Below are positions 23,799 through 34,392 of a DNA stretch of 64,000 bases, piece by piece. The notes beneath the pieces were generated by a model that worked only from the letters and a program-made list of their open reading frames with translations, searched no databases and was not told the DNA's origin. Origin of the DNA: Heterocephalus glaber (taxonomy: Eukaryota; Chordata; Mammalia; Rodentia; Bathyergidae); assembly GCF_000247695.1 (NCBI RefSeq), contig NW_004624730.1, positions 33,932,906-33,996,905 of the forward strand. The letters are read 5' to 3'. Position 1 is the first letter of the stretch. Each line of letters starts with the position of its first letter. Made by a program: the position numbers and the translations under genes.

Positions 23799-23862
23799 GG
23801 GCCTGAGTTGTAGCTCAGGCTACAACTTACCTGCATGCACAGGGCCTCAGGACCACCAAAAC
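23799..23862 (+). repeat. degenerate ID-like SINE
   Basis: GGGCCTGAGTTGTAGCTCAG, then CTACCTGCATGCACAGGG-like sequence and GGACCACCAAAACG, retains the A-box-like TAGCTCAG and a decayed 3' part. The B box is poor. No target duplication was seen. Confidence 0.55.
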
Positions 23863-24054
23863 GTTTTTAAAAACTAAAATTTCTAAATTGACATATGATT
23901 ACTATTGTAATAAAAAAAACTAATTGTGTAGAGGGGAAAGAGGAGTGAAGTGACAGTTAAATAGAAGGGCAAACTTTAACATCTATAATGTGTGCTTATG
24001 AACGTAGTCAAACATCTGGTTAAGTATCAAATCTTAATAGTCCTGCTGTTGTTG

Positions 24055-24310
24055 AGGCAGTGTGGCATTTAAATTAGGAGCAGAATTGCTGAGGAGAAAT
24101 TTCCTGGGTTTGAATCCTTTATAGTCACATGACCTTACTCAAACTTTCTCTGTAGCTCAACTTCCTCATCTGAAGATTAAAAATAATAACGGTACTATTA
24201 ATAGGAGTACTTTGTAGGTTTACATGAGGATTAATTAGCTAATGTATATAAAACGTTTGTAACAGTACAAGATACAGAGCTAATAATCAATGAAAAATAC
24301 CATTATTGTT
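24055..24310 (+). repeat. MIR SINE, near full length
   Basis: GGCAGTGTGGCATTTAAATT at the start is followed by TCCTGGGTTTGAATCCTTTA (tRNA-derived B box), CATGACCTTACTCAAACTTT, CTTCCTCATCTGAAGATTAA and ATGAGGATTAATTAGCTAAT. These follow the MIR consensus from end to end. Confidence 0.88.
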
Positions 24311-26090
24311 TTTGTTTATGTTATATATTTATTAAGTGAAAGAAAAAAGATTTGTTCTCTAAATCACTGTATTTAATTATGCACCTACTGGGTCCTAGGA
24401 AAAAACTGTTTAGTATTTTATTCTCAATCACAAATTTGAATAAATGATTTATAGTATGGGCTTCTGTTGGTAAAACATCAAGAAATAAACAAAAACTGTG
24501 AAAATAGAAGCAGTCAATCCTGATAAGCCCAGTTTAGCTCTCAGAATTTTCTCAGACATTGACTGTGAAAACCAAATTCTAGCCACCTGAGAAGAGTTAG
24601 GATATTGCCTTCTGAGCTGCCATGAAAAGAGGAGTGAAAATTAATTCGACTAATTGGCACTCTAAAGTGAACAACGAGGCACACAATGTGTTAATTATGT
24701 TAGGGTTAGACAAACCGTTACATTGTCTCAGAAAAAAATGTTATTTAAAATAATTCATATTTAAAATTAATGACACTGTCATGTACTGGGTAAATCTAAG
24801 TAATTTTTTGAAAAACTCATCCAAATGCCATAGTTTGGCAAACGGTTTTGCCTTTTCAAATTTAACTTTGAAGGCTTTAGTATTTGGGGTATTTATTTGT
24901 TGCTTTGTTTTGGACACGAGCCAAAACAATTGTGTTATTAATTGAAAATGTTTTCATTTCACATTTTATCATAATCATTTACAAATAATCCAATTGAATC
25001 TGATCAAACAAACTCCTCAATGCAGGAATGCAGGAATTTGCATCTCCATATTCTATACTTTGGCATATTTATTACAATCATATTTATTACAATTAAGGAT
25101 GTTTACAATGCAACTACATAGAATGGTTCAGAGTCTCAACGTTAATCCATGCTCTTTAAGACAATAGACTAGAATGCTCTAAGTCAAGACTCTATGATGC
25201 TAGGTCATACTGTTTCTATTTCAACCACTAATAGAAATGACAAACTGAAAACCTGGTGCAATGATTTAGATACACTGTACTATGTACTTGATAATTGAAT
25301 AATACTATTTCCTCTCCATTCTCACATCTCTTAGCACTCTCTCAAAATCTTTCCGTTACTACCTGCTCAATTCTTAGAATTCCAATAGAGACCACCAGAG
25401 TGGCAAGGCAAACGGGTGCAGAATTATCAATCTGAAGAGTTTTGTAGGCCATTTGTGCTATTCCTCTGACTTCAGGCTGAACTGTACAATTATGAGTCCA
25501 AACTTGTACAGTGCTTTGCCCTCCCACAGCAATTGAGATGTATGTATGATAAAGGACATGTATTTGAACACCAGGGTAAAGTGCTTAGTTAAGATTAGTC
25601 CATTTTTCATGTCAGGAATTCTCCCTCATAGACCTCAGCTAAGCATAAAACCAAGTCCTTTGAAGAATAACAAGTGATCAATCATCAGTTCATAGGAACA
25701 CATATTAGGAAGTAATCAGAGCAGGTGGACCCTCAGGACAGAAATGGGAATGCCTCTGAATGGTTTAAGTTCCAACACAAACATAGTCATCTAAATGAAA
25801 AATAGTTCAACATCTATTTCATTTAGAGTACCTTTGTCATGACTGTCAGGCAATAGGTGTCAGAGGGAGGAGGGGAGGGATGGAAGCCAGGAAAAAGCTA
25901 ACATCAAATCTATATATCAGACGCAATCCATTACTGGTGAAGACGTGGACTGTCCTCTCCAGAGATGACCTACAGTGAAGGAACCTAAGGAACTTAGGCC
26001 TCTGCTGAGAAAAGAAGAGGAAATTCAGGTTTTTCCTAAGTGTTTGTTGTCCCAGAGACAGGACACTTGCCCTAAAGTTATGCTGTATGA
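24311..26090. other. unassigned AT-rich sequence
   Basis: No gene or nameable repeat was recognised. A perfect 15-bp tandem duplication (CATATTTATTACAAT twice) lies at 25064-25093. The region 24720-24950 reads like single-copy non-coding DNA. Confidence 0.4.
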
Positions 26091-26094
26091 TAGA

Positions 26095-26227
26095 CAAGTT
26101 AAAAGCAGGGCTTTGGGTGAATGTAGCCTCAATTTGAATTCTGACCCTGTTATTCACATTGTGACTCTAGGTTGCCTAACTTCTACATTTCTCGCTTATG
26201 AATTGGGAGAAACTGAGCTGAGTTACT
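26095..26227 (+). repeat. MIR SINE, 5' part, split by MaLR LTR
   Basis: TTTGAATTCTGACCCTGTTA, then TTGTGACTCTAGGTTGCCTA and CGCTTATGAATTGGGAGAAA follow the MIR core. The copy is interrupted at about 26228 and continues at about 26612. Confidence 0.7.
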
Positions 26228-26611
26228 TGCTGTGGTTTGAATGTGGTTTGTCCCCGAGGATTCCTGTGTTGGGGCTTGGTCCTCAGTGTGGGAACCTTTC
26301 AGAGATGGGGTCTAGTGGGAAGTGGTTAAGTCACTGGGGACATTCCCCTCGAAAGAGATTAAGGTAGCTCTCATGGGACACCAGTTAATTTCCAAGAGAG
26401 TGAGTTGTTATGAAAGTGTAGGCCAGACCCCAAATCACTCTCTGGCTCCCTGTCTTGTGCAAGTTTCCACTACGATGCCCTCCATCCATCACCAGAACTC
26501 CTCACCAGAAGCTGAACCAATGGGGCCACCTGATGTTGAGCTTTCTGCTTCCAGAACTGTGAACTAAATAAGCTTCTTTATATACTACCCAGCCTCAGGT
26601 ACTTTGGTGTA
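26228..26611 (+). mobile_element. MST/THE1-like MaLR LTR
   Basis: It starts TGCTGTGGTTTGAATGTGGT then TTGTCCCCGAGGATTCC. TGGGAACCTTTCAGAGATGG and GTCTAGTGGGAAGTGGTTAA follow. The 3' side reads AGAACTGTGAACTAAATAAG, CTTCTTTATATACTACCCAG and CCTCAGGTACTTTGG. This is the standard order of MaLR LTRs, with an AATAAG variant polyadenylation signal. The extreme 3' end (the 'agcaacagaaa ... taacaca' part) is missing. Confidence 0.85.
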
Positions 26612-26706
26612 AGAATGGGAAATGAATGAATACAATGGTATTAATGGTACTTAACTTCACAGGGTAGTTGAGATGCTTAAAGCTATGTGTAAGGCGTCTG
26701 GGGCAC
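26612..26706 (+). repeat. MIR SINE, 3' part
   Basis: GAATGGGAAATGAATGAATA, then TTAACTTCACAGGGTAGTTG and AGATGCTTAAAGCTATGTGT, continues the MIR broken at 26227. Confidence 0.7.
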
Positions 26707-27270
26707 AATGTCATCAACTTTCTTGTCTGTACAGAGTAGAACTGCTGACAAATGAGTGCCGGAGGCTCATCTCCCCCCACCCCCCAAGAAAAAGCTAATT
26801 TCCCCTGAGCTCCCTTTAGCCTCACAAAACGTTAACATTATGAAGGCATTTTAATTCCTCCAAATTCTCATAGCATTGCACCCCTTTTCCAGTATTTATT
26901 CTTATATACCTGCATTTTTCACGGTTGAAATCACAGTGATTACATGCTTTCATATTCAGATAGTTTCATTTCATCTGCCTTTTAGTCTAGGATCCTGCTG
27001 TTCTGTGCATTGTACTCTTTTATTGGAGGTGATTTGGGGATGGACTTGAACCAGGATAAATCAAAGCCTTTTATCAAAACAAGTCTGAGCTCTTTCATCT
27101 TGAATTCCTACTCACCATTGCTAATTATCTTGTCAAGTATTTGGCCCTGGCTTCAGCCTTCCAAAATGAATTCCAATAGACAGAAGTTTACCTCGTGGAT
27201 GAAGAATCAGAGTAATCAAGGCAAACAAGTTTTTAAAAACCGCAGATATGAAATTGCACAGATTGCAGAA
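26707..27270. other. unassigned sequence
   Basis: No gene was recognised. A short C-rich patch lies at about 26772-26786. The 88-aa frame at 27010-27276 has no family resemblance. Confidence 0.4.
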
Positions 27271-27479
27271 GTCTAAGGGATGAACACTATAGCCTGAAGA
27301 GATAGACTCACTGTAATAAAAAGCAATAGGCTTGCATCTTGGTGAGTACAAAACCAAAAGGTACAACTGAGAGAGATAAGAGTGGAGAAAGACATTACCA
27401 CCAACAGGCAAAGAGAGCACTAGGACTATATCCAAACCAATGCCTTCCCTGAGCAATGGAGGCATGAAGTTTTTATTTG

Positions 27480-27770
27480 GGGGAGAATATACATACTCAT
27501 ATAGGAAAGAACTTTGGGTGGGCACATCCCTGAGCATGCTCAATTTAAGATTATAGTTCAAGAAGGAAAGATGATGGACATATATCTAGGCATGCTGTAC
27601 TTAAAGTAACTCAGCACATGTTCAAAAGGTTAACGTGGAGGAGACAAACACTTGTGGATATGCTCAGTTCAGGGTCATGAAGATGGAACACAAATACTAT
27701 TGGACATGCTCCGTTCAATATTATAATGAGCCAAGTTCATTCTAGGTGCCTAAAAGAATGAGTTAGGGTG
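27480..27770. repeat. degenerate tandem repeat around ATGCT motifs
   Basis: The words GAGCATGCTCAATTTAAGAT, AGGCATGCTGTACTTAAAGT, GGATATGCTCAGTTCAGGGT and GGACATGCTCCGTTCAATAT recur. Their ATGCT cores start at 27536, 27592, 27660 and 27716. Spacings are 56, 68 and 56 bp, so the pattern fits a 124-bp duplication of a two-part unit. It may lie inside an old LTR, since LTR U3 regions often carry such repeats, but I cannot name a family. Confidence 0.55.
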
Positions 27771-28240
27771 GCTCAATGACCTTGGTTGGTTCTCAATAAG
27801 TTGCTCAAGTCTTAGCTGGAACAAATAAAGAAGGGAGAACTCTGAAAGTGTGTTTATGTGGGAGTTTGTACCTAAAGGTGCTTGTCTTGCTTATCAGCTA
27901 ACATCACTGTTCTGAATGGCTGGAACAGATGGAAAAAGTGCTTCTCTTTTTAGCCTTTCTTTTTCACTAATAATTAGTATTTTGCTCTACACTTGGCCTA
28001 AGATGTAAAAGTGAATAAAGAAAGTAGAAGTTTTTTGGCCTCAAGAAGTTGTTAAAAATCCTTATAACTGATACACAAATATCACATATACATTGTACAT
28101 GCAATATGGCATTTCATGAATATTGAAAATGGAAAATGGCAAACATTTGTTGCTTACAGCTTCCTTTTTGAGACTTTTCCCTTTTCTTTTTTCCCATAGT
28201 ATTAAAAATAAATGTGATACAGAGTAAACTTTGGATATTT
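27771..28240. other. unassigned sequence
   Basis: No gene or clear repeat was recognised. Confidence 0.4.
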
Positions 28241-28567
28241 GTGATTGTTAATCATGATGGATCAACTTGATTGGCTTAAGAAACATCCAGTAAGGCACAG
28301 TTCTGGTTCTGTCTGGGTGGGTCATATATGTGGGACCCTGAGTACCATGTACGGTTCCTGGTATCTTCCTCTTTAGTGTTGTTCCCCTTTTCTGTCTCCT
28401 GGCTGCCATGAACTTGCTTTACCATGCCCTTTGCCATGATATTTCTGCCTTGGAGCCTGCTAATCATGGACTGAATCCCCAGAAACCATGAGCCAAATCA
28501 AACCTTTCTTCCTTTAAGCAGTGGGTGTTGGGTATTGTGTCCCAGCAACAGGAAAGCTGATAAATAC
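28241..28567 (+). mobile_element. MaLR-like LTR (rodent type)
   Basis: GTGATTGTTAATCATGATGG and ATCAACTTGATTGGCTTAAG start the block. GCCTGCTAATCATGGACTGA, CCCAGAAACCATGAGCCAAA and TCAAACCTTTCTTCCTTTAA follow. TTGTGTCCCAGCAACAGGAA then AGCTGATAAATAC closes it. The ending matches MaLR-type LTR 3' ends elsewhere in this window (54450-54497). The start differs, so it is another subfamily. Confidence 0.75.
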
Positions 28568-30022
28568 AGTAATTTTAAAAGTCTGATGCTAAAAATATTG
28601 TGGTGGGAAAATATGAAATTATGTACTTATTTGCTGATTTATTATCTGTCTCCCAGTTTGCAACAATAAGGACAACTTCTTAACAATAGGGACATTAGTT
28701 TCCATGACCACCACTGTGTTGCTAATGCCTAGAAAAGGGCTGAGCCACAATAGATGCTCAAAAATCATCTTAAAGAATTGGAAAATAAAATTTAAAAAAA
28801 TAACTGGAAAACAGACAAATTACAACCTCTAAAGTTGTAGCGTTTGATAAAGTTGGATAGCTCCAACTGGAATGGCAAAACTGCCCATGGACTCCCATCT
28901 CTCAGCAGCCATAATATCCTCTGAGGTCATTTGAGGGAGAACTTCAAATCAGGAATTGAGTATTTCCAGCATCTCATTACTTTCAATGAAAAGAATTAAC
29001 ATTCCTGCCTACAGCACAGAATACTGTATTGCCACCTGAGCCTATATTCAGAGGTATTATTTAGAATCAGTACCCATTAGGACAGAGATTCAGTTTCTCT
29101 GCATCTTAATTTTGTTTTAATAATATTTAAACAGGGAAACCACTTTGCTCACTGTGAGCTCCCAGGCAATTTATAGGTTGCATATGTCTTATTTCAAAGT
29201 ACTGCTGCATTTAAAATTTAAACGTAGTTCCCAAGAAGAATATTCTTTAGCTTCTAAGGATAAACATAAAGTTACCAAAACAAAAGAACCTGTGCTCAGG
29301 AATCTTGGGAAAGAAACAGAAAGTCATCATGTCCATGGTTAATCCAATACCTGGGTTCATGGATTTTATTCACAATTTTAAATGGAAAATTTTCAGAAAT
29401 TTTTATAGTTCACACAAGTTCTTTGCATTAGTTATTAGTACCTTTAGCAACTTCTCTCTGTTGCAAATGGCATCTCAGAGATGTCCAACAACCTTAATGC
29501 AAACCAAACTGTCTGGAGAATATGAAAAAGTAATCTCCATGTATGCCTCCCACCCCTAATCAATAATTCAAAGTTATAGCTGGTGCTGTTTTAGTAGTTG
29601 GTGTTGTGAAGATACTTTTCATTTTCCTTGACAAATTGCCAAATGCAAATGGATGCAACAGTAGCATTATGAAGATCTAAGAAGGATCTAGTGTTTAACC
29701 TCTCTTCTTCATTCATCCCTGCCTTGCACACTGTGGACAAGTATGCCAAAAATACAAAGGAACCTTGTCATAAATACACTTACAAAGCTAAGAGATCTTT
29801 TTTGTTTTTCTATTCCTGAAGGGGAATGACCTTTTCACAAACAATGAACAGGTCAAAAATTGTATGTGGCAAAAATAGGGCCCCTTTCCCTATCCTAAAC
29901 CCCCAAACTCATCAAAGCTGCTCTGAGGTTTTATTTGTATGCACATTTGGCTTCCTGCTGTGAAACCTAATTTCTGATTATAAAATGAAGTGTCACAGAA
30001 AATATAGAGTAGAAATGGATAA
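28568..30022. other. unassigned sequence
   Basis: No gene was recognised. The text at 28680-28770, with GCTGAGCCACAATAGATGCT and CAAAAATCATCTTAAAGAAT, could be a diverged L2 tail in sense orientation. The rest looks unique. Confidence 0.4.
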
Positions 30023-30206
30023 AATTGCCAAATTTAGCAAATAAAAATACAGGATGCCCAGTTAAATTTGGATTTCAGATAAACTAATTTTTCAGTATAA
30101 GTATCTTTCATGCAATATGTTGGGTGTAATTGTATTAAAAATGTATCAGTTGTTAGAATCTGAAATTCAAATCTAACTAGGAATCCTGTGTTTTATCTGG
30201 TAAAAC
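30023..30206. mobile_element. palindromic MITE (MER53-like)
   Basis: The left arm reads TTGCCAAATTTAGCAAATAA, AAATACAGGATGCCCAGTTA and AATTTGGATTTCAGATAAAC. The right arm, TGAAATTCAAATCTAACTAG followed by GAATCCTGTGTTTTATCTGG, is its diverged reverse complement. The element is therefore one long imperfect inverted repeat, as in the MER53-like palindromic elements of placental mammals. The family name is from memory. Confidence 0.75.
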
Positions 30207-30435
30207 CTGGGAGGAGTGTCTGAGTAAAGAGCATTTCCCTTTCTCCCCAACATCTGAGTGAGGGCAGCTGTATATAAAGCTCAGCTGGAGACCTATCCAA
30301 GAGTGGCCAGAGTGCTTTAAGATGAGCCACACTTTTATCCTTTGATTTTGTTTGTTGTTATTGTTGTCGCTCTTTGGAGAAAGATTTACCCTTTGCTTTT
30401 TATACCTTTATTTGCAAATAAAGTTTGCCTTATAA

Positions 30436-30548
30436 TAGTAGCATGGTGAATGGAAAGTGCAGCCACTTCAGCGCCAGCGTACCTGGGATATAATTCCAAC
30501 TCTCACATTTATCCACAATGTGATCTGACTAATTAGCACACATTCAGT
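30436..30548 (+). repeat. MIR SINE fragment
   Basis: GTAGCATGGTGAATGGAAAG, GTACCTGGGATATAATTCCA and TTATCCACAATGTGATCTGA parallel the 5' half of MIR. Confidence 0.65.
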
Positions 30549-30774
30549 ACCAGGGATGATAAATATCTGGTCTGTATATTCCCCAGGTTGAAATGAGAAT
30601 ATAAAAGGAAAGAAAAACTACTGTCACATCAGTGTATAAGTCAACTGTCCAGTGTTCCTCCATTTCCCACCAGTTTGTGCCCCCAGAAAAAGGAACGCTA
30701 GATTTATAATTCTGAGTTTGTTGGTAAAGGATCAATAGGTAGGTTTACTTGCTATAGCTCTTTCTTTGTTTCCT

Positions 30775-31270
30775 TCTTTAATATTTTTATTGATATATAA
30801 TTTATCTGTGGTAAAGTGAGCAGTTCTTCAATGTACAACTTGATAAATTTTTATTATGCATTCACTCATGTACCATGAGGAAGTCAAGATCTAGAATATT
30901 TCCATATGCCCAGAACCTTCCTTGAGCTTCTTCTCAGTCAATACCATCTGCCTAAAGGGAACAATGATTCTGATTTCTATTAGCATATATCAATCTGTTC
31001 TTGAAGTTCATGTAAATGGAATTATAGTAAAGGTATCCTTTTGGATCTAGCTTCTTTCACATAGTATATTATATGTTCGAGATTCATCCATGTTGTCTCA
31101 CATATTAGTAGTTTACCTTTTTCATTCCAGCATGCTATTTCATTGTATAAATACAGTACAGCTCATTTATCCATTTTAAGGTTGGTGTACGTTAGCGTTT
31201 CCAGTTTGGGAGTATTATTAATAAAGATACCATGTGCATTTTTACATACCTTTTTGTGAACATATATATT
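30775..31270 (+). repeat. old LINE-1 (L1M) 3' region
   Basis: Phrases characteristic of L1M 3' untranslated sequence occur in order. They are TTCTTCAATGTACAACTTGA, GTTCATGTAAATGGAATTAT, AGCTTCTTTCACATAGTATA, GAGATTCATCCATGTTGTCT, ATTTCATTGTATAAATACAG, TCATTTATCCATTTTAAGGT and GCGTTTCCAGTTTGGGAGTA. It is an inactive fossil without open frames. Confidence 0.85.
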
Positions 31271-31390
31271 CACTTCTTTTACATGTAACTATCTAGACTA
31301 TAGAGTATTTTATGTTCTCACTCTCTCCAATCCTATGTGAATCAAAAGTACATAACTTGGGTGATAAACTTACAAATGTGTGTGTTTTTA
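31271..31390. other. unassigned sequence
   Basis: Nothing was recognised between the LINE and the SINE. Confidence 0.4.
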
Positions 31391-31506
31391 AAAAGAGGAA
31401 AGAAGAGAGCTGGAGATTTAGCTCAGTGGCGCCATACCTGCCTCGCAAGCATAAGGTTTTGAGTTCGATCCCTGGTACCAAAAAAAAAAAAAAAGAGGGA
31501 AGAAGA
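31391..31506 (+). repeat. ID SINE with target-site duplication
   Basis: The ID body at 31407-31490 reads GAGCTGGAGATTTAGCTCAG, TGGCGCCATACCTGCCTCGC and GAGTTCGATCCCTGGTACC, then a long A-tail. Duplications AAAAGAGGAAAGAAGA at 31391-31406 and AAAAGAGGGAAGAAGA at 31491-31506 differ by one base. Both polymerase III boxes are intact-looking (TTTAGCTCAGTGG and GAGTTCGATCC). The two neighbouring open frames on each strand simply read through this SINE. Confidence 0.92.
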
Positions 31507-32284
31507 AAGTAAGAAAGCAAAACACAAAGGAAGTGTAGCATATTTCCTTTACCAAACCACACAATTCATAAATGAATGTTTCAAACTCAACTTTTAGTGT
31601 CGGAGAGGCCCCTGAATTTAGGGAAACAGCTTCTTTAACACCGTTTAGAAAACAGAATCCATGGGCAATTTTGGACTTTATATACTTAGTCACCTATGAG
31701 CAATGTACTTAAGTTTAAACAAATGTCATTTAATATAAGAAAAAAATTGTAGTTTTTATATACAATTTATATTTAAACCTTTGCATTTATCTTACATCAG
31801 TCTGAACAATACTTTTTTCAATTTTCAAGTTGCTAAAACTATCACATCATAGCACTTTACTTCTTACAAATATAAAAATACAAACAAATCAGTTTAGAAG
31901 GATGAAAGACATTTTAAATGTCATCGTTAGTTTCCATTCTGGCAAGAAATAAGACATACTGAATTTTATGCAAAATAAAATTTTATAAAATAGGGCAAAT
32001 ATAAGCCTTTCACTTTCTACCCCCATGGGCAGTTGATGCTTCTTGCTGCAATGCCCCAGCACAAGCCCACAGTGCTCTCACATGGGAGGAGGCAAGGGGC
32101 TGCCCTTCAGCTGGGTCACTGCATGCACTCGAACTCCTCTGATGTCAGCACTAATGTACTGCAGTGTTGAAGCTGCTCACAGAAGCAGGTTTATGGGGCT
32201 GAGTCAGGAGGAAGAAGCAGAGCTCACCAGCACAGGAGTGCTTTGAAATAAAGGTCTAAGAAATTCAGAATGTGCTTGTAAAGT
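31507..32284. other. unassigned sequence
   Basis: No gene or clear repeat was recognised. The sequence is AT-rich to 32020, then a GC-richer patch follows at 32020-32240 with an unremarkable 67-aa frame. Confidence 0.4.
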
Positions 32285-32285
32285 A

Positions 32286-32653
32286 CAGTCACTTATAAAT
32301 CACAGACAGTGATTTAAAAGAGTTCAATTTAGGATTTTTTTTTTTTTACTTTATGATGGTATAAAACTAATATGCATTCAGTAGAAGCCATACAGAACAT
32401 TTTAAATTGTGAGCTTCTTCCCGGCTAAAACTCCACAGTAAGATACTTTCTCATGATGCAGCAGCAGTGGGCCATTGCTGCTGGTCAGCCACCTGATCAC
32501 AAGGGTGAACAGCTGACACTTCACAGTGGACTGTGTTGCTAAGCTAGGATATCCAGTAGGTTACATGTATTAAATGCATTTTTTACTTATGATATTTTCA
32601 AATTCAGATGGGGTTATCAGCATGTAATTCCATCATAAGTCGAAAAGAATCTG
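32286..32653 (+). mobile_element. Tigger-type (TcMar) non-autonomous DNA transposon
   Basis: CAGTC follows a TA dinucleotide at 32284-32285. Inside are CTTTATGATGGTATAAAACT, ATATGCATTCAGTAGAAGCC, CAGCCACCTGATCACAAGGG, GTGGACTGTGTTGCTAAGCT and GTAGGTTACATGTATTAAAT. The right side, AATTCCATCATAAGTCGAAA followed by AGAATCTG, is the inverted counterpart of the left end. These match a placental Tigger-type MER element I remember. A 14-T run interrupts the left part. Confidence 0.78.
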
Positions 32654-32980
32654 TTTTGTGAAATGTATTATTTGGCCTGCAAATATTTTTTAGCAACAAA
32701 ATAATCAGTAATGCCAAGAGCCCAGTAGTAGGATTATAAGATTAAGCCCTCAGGGGACATGCTTATAATGCCCCAGGGCACTAAGAGGGATGAGGGTTCT
32801 GGAATAGTATTTGTTCATTCAAAACACATCTAGCAGAAACTGGTATACGAGATTGAAACAGGTCACTGGGAAGAGAGGGAGACATAGTACAAAAGAAGTC
32901 AAAGGGTTGGTTCCTCACCTCTAAAATTAGATCTCTCTGAATTGTATCTGTCCTAGCCTCCCCGCTCAAGTAGTCAGGGG
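32654..32980. other. unassigned sequence
   Basis: No gene was recognised. Confidence 0.4.
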
Positions 32981-33085
32981 AGGTGGCAGACTCAGGCTCA
33001 AATCTCAAACTTGCCATTTACCAACTATGTGACTTGAGGACATTAATTTCTTGAGCTTCAGTTTTCTTATCTTAAAAAGATGTAG
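32981..33085 (+). repeat. MIR SINE fragment
   Basis: CTTGCCATTTACCAACTATG, TGACTTGAGGACATTAATTT and CTTCAGTTTTCTTATCTTAA match the central MIR. Confidence 0.78.
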
Positions 33086-34040
33086 TCAACAGTGGCCACC
33101 ACAGGATTGTCTGCAGGGCAAAGTTGAATTGTGGAAGTTCAACAATGTTGGTTTGGTAGGAATCAACCCTCCCTCAGCCCTTCCCCATTCTGTTTTTCTG
33201 TTAAAATACCCTGAGCAGTTCAATAGTCATTTCTGCCTCTTGAGATGATTTTGCATGCTGTTACTTGTGTTTCAGTTCCTGAGACACAATTTTATTTAGA
33301 GAAAAACAGGAGTGCCTCAGAATTAGTATCTTCAACAAACATGTTTGAAAAATTTATGGAAATGCAATCTGAAAGGGTGGAGTTCAGGGTACATTTTCCC
33401 CCTGTTTAAAAAACAACAACAGGGGAATTAGAGCTTGAATTTACTGCAATACTGATCAATTTTAGTAAAAGCCAATTAAACCTTCCCCTCCATTTTCACA
33501 GTATTTCACGTATAATAAATACTGAGCACAGCCAATAGGTGTTGAAATGAATTGTAATGGTCAGCCTAATTCTACATGTAATATAAGCAGAGCCCAAGCC
33601 AATTTTCCTCTCAAAAGTGACTTCAACAACCAGAAGGTCATGGGATGAGCATGGTGAATCTGTAAATCTTTGCTCCTTAGGGAATATAGGAAATGCTTAC
33701 AAACTGAATTTATTGCAGCAGAGTGTTTATAAAACCTTGTGATTGTTTCATTTTTTCCTTTGATTATAAGCAAATTTCATCAGCCATCTACCCAGAGCAG
33801 GCCTGGGGTTAAGGAGAATTACCTGCAGATTCCAATATAAAGGACCTCACTGTTCTCAGGCAAACTGGAACATGCAGTTATTTACTATACGGTATAATTT
33901 GCAGTGGGAGATTGGATACGACAGGCTGAGCAGTACAGAAAGAGGATTTTAGAGGACAGGGGAATTTCTTCATGGAAGAAAATAAAATTCTTAGTAACAC
34001 AATGAATAGTAGAGTAACAGTGGTAAATTACTTAATTTAC
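33086..34040. other. unassigned sequence
   Basis: No gene was recognised. The words ACGTATAATAAATACTGAGC and ACAGCCAATAGGTGTTGAAA at 33509-33547 could be an L2 tail scrap in sense orientation. Confidence 0.4.
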
Positions 34041-34137
34041 TTGGGTAAATTATTTAATCCCTGGCCTAAATGAGCTCAGATATGAACAGGATAATATTAT
34101 CTAACTTCATAGGGTCAGTTTAAGGGTTGAGTTAAAA
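34041..34137 (+). repeat. MIR SINE, 5' part, split by MER5A
   Basis: GGGTAAATTATTTAATCCCT, then GAGCTCAGATATGAACAGGA and CTAACTTCATAGGGTCAGTT, is the MIR core. It continues after the MER5A at 34318 with GTGCAGGGCTTAGAACAACC. Confidence 0.78.
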
Positions 34138-34317
34138 CAGCAGTTCTCAAATTGGAGCGTGCACCAGAATCATCTGGAGGACCTGTTAAACCACAGATTC
34201 CTGGGCTCAATCCACCAATCCTGTTTCAGTAGGTCCAGGGTAGGCCTCTACCATTTGCCTTTCTAGCAAGCTCTCAGGTGTCACTGATGTTGGTGAATTG
34301 GGTGCTGAGACCCACTG
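34138..34317 (+). mobile_element. MER5A hAT-Charlie MITE, full length
   Basis: It starts CAGCAGTTCTCAAATTGGAG then CGTGCACCAGAATCATCTGG. AATCCTGTTTCAGTAGGTCC and ATTTGCCTTTCTAGCAAGCT follow. It ends GGTGCTGAGACCCACTG. The 8-bp flanks AGTTAAAA (34130-34137) and GGTTAAAT (34318-34325) agree at 6 of 8 positions, as expected for an aged hAT target duplication. The flanking DNA is a MIR. Confidence 0.92.
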
Positions 34318-34392
34318 GGTTAAATACAAGTGCAGGGCTTAGAACAACCCCTAGCACATGGCAAACAGTAAGAGTGAGTTATTATTTATGAG
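34318..34392 (+). repeat. MIR SINE, 3' part
   Basis: AATACAAGTGCAGGGCTTAG, then AACAACCCCTAGCACATGGC and AAACAGTAAGAGTGAGTTAT, is the standard 3' half of MIR. It continues the copy broken at 34137. Confidence 0.82.
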
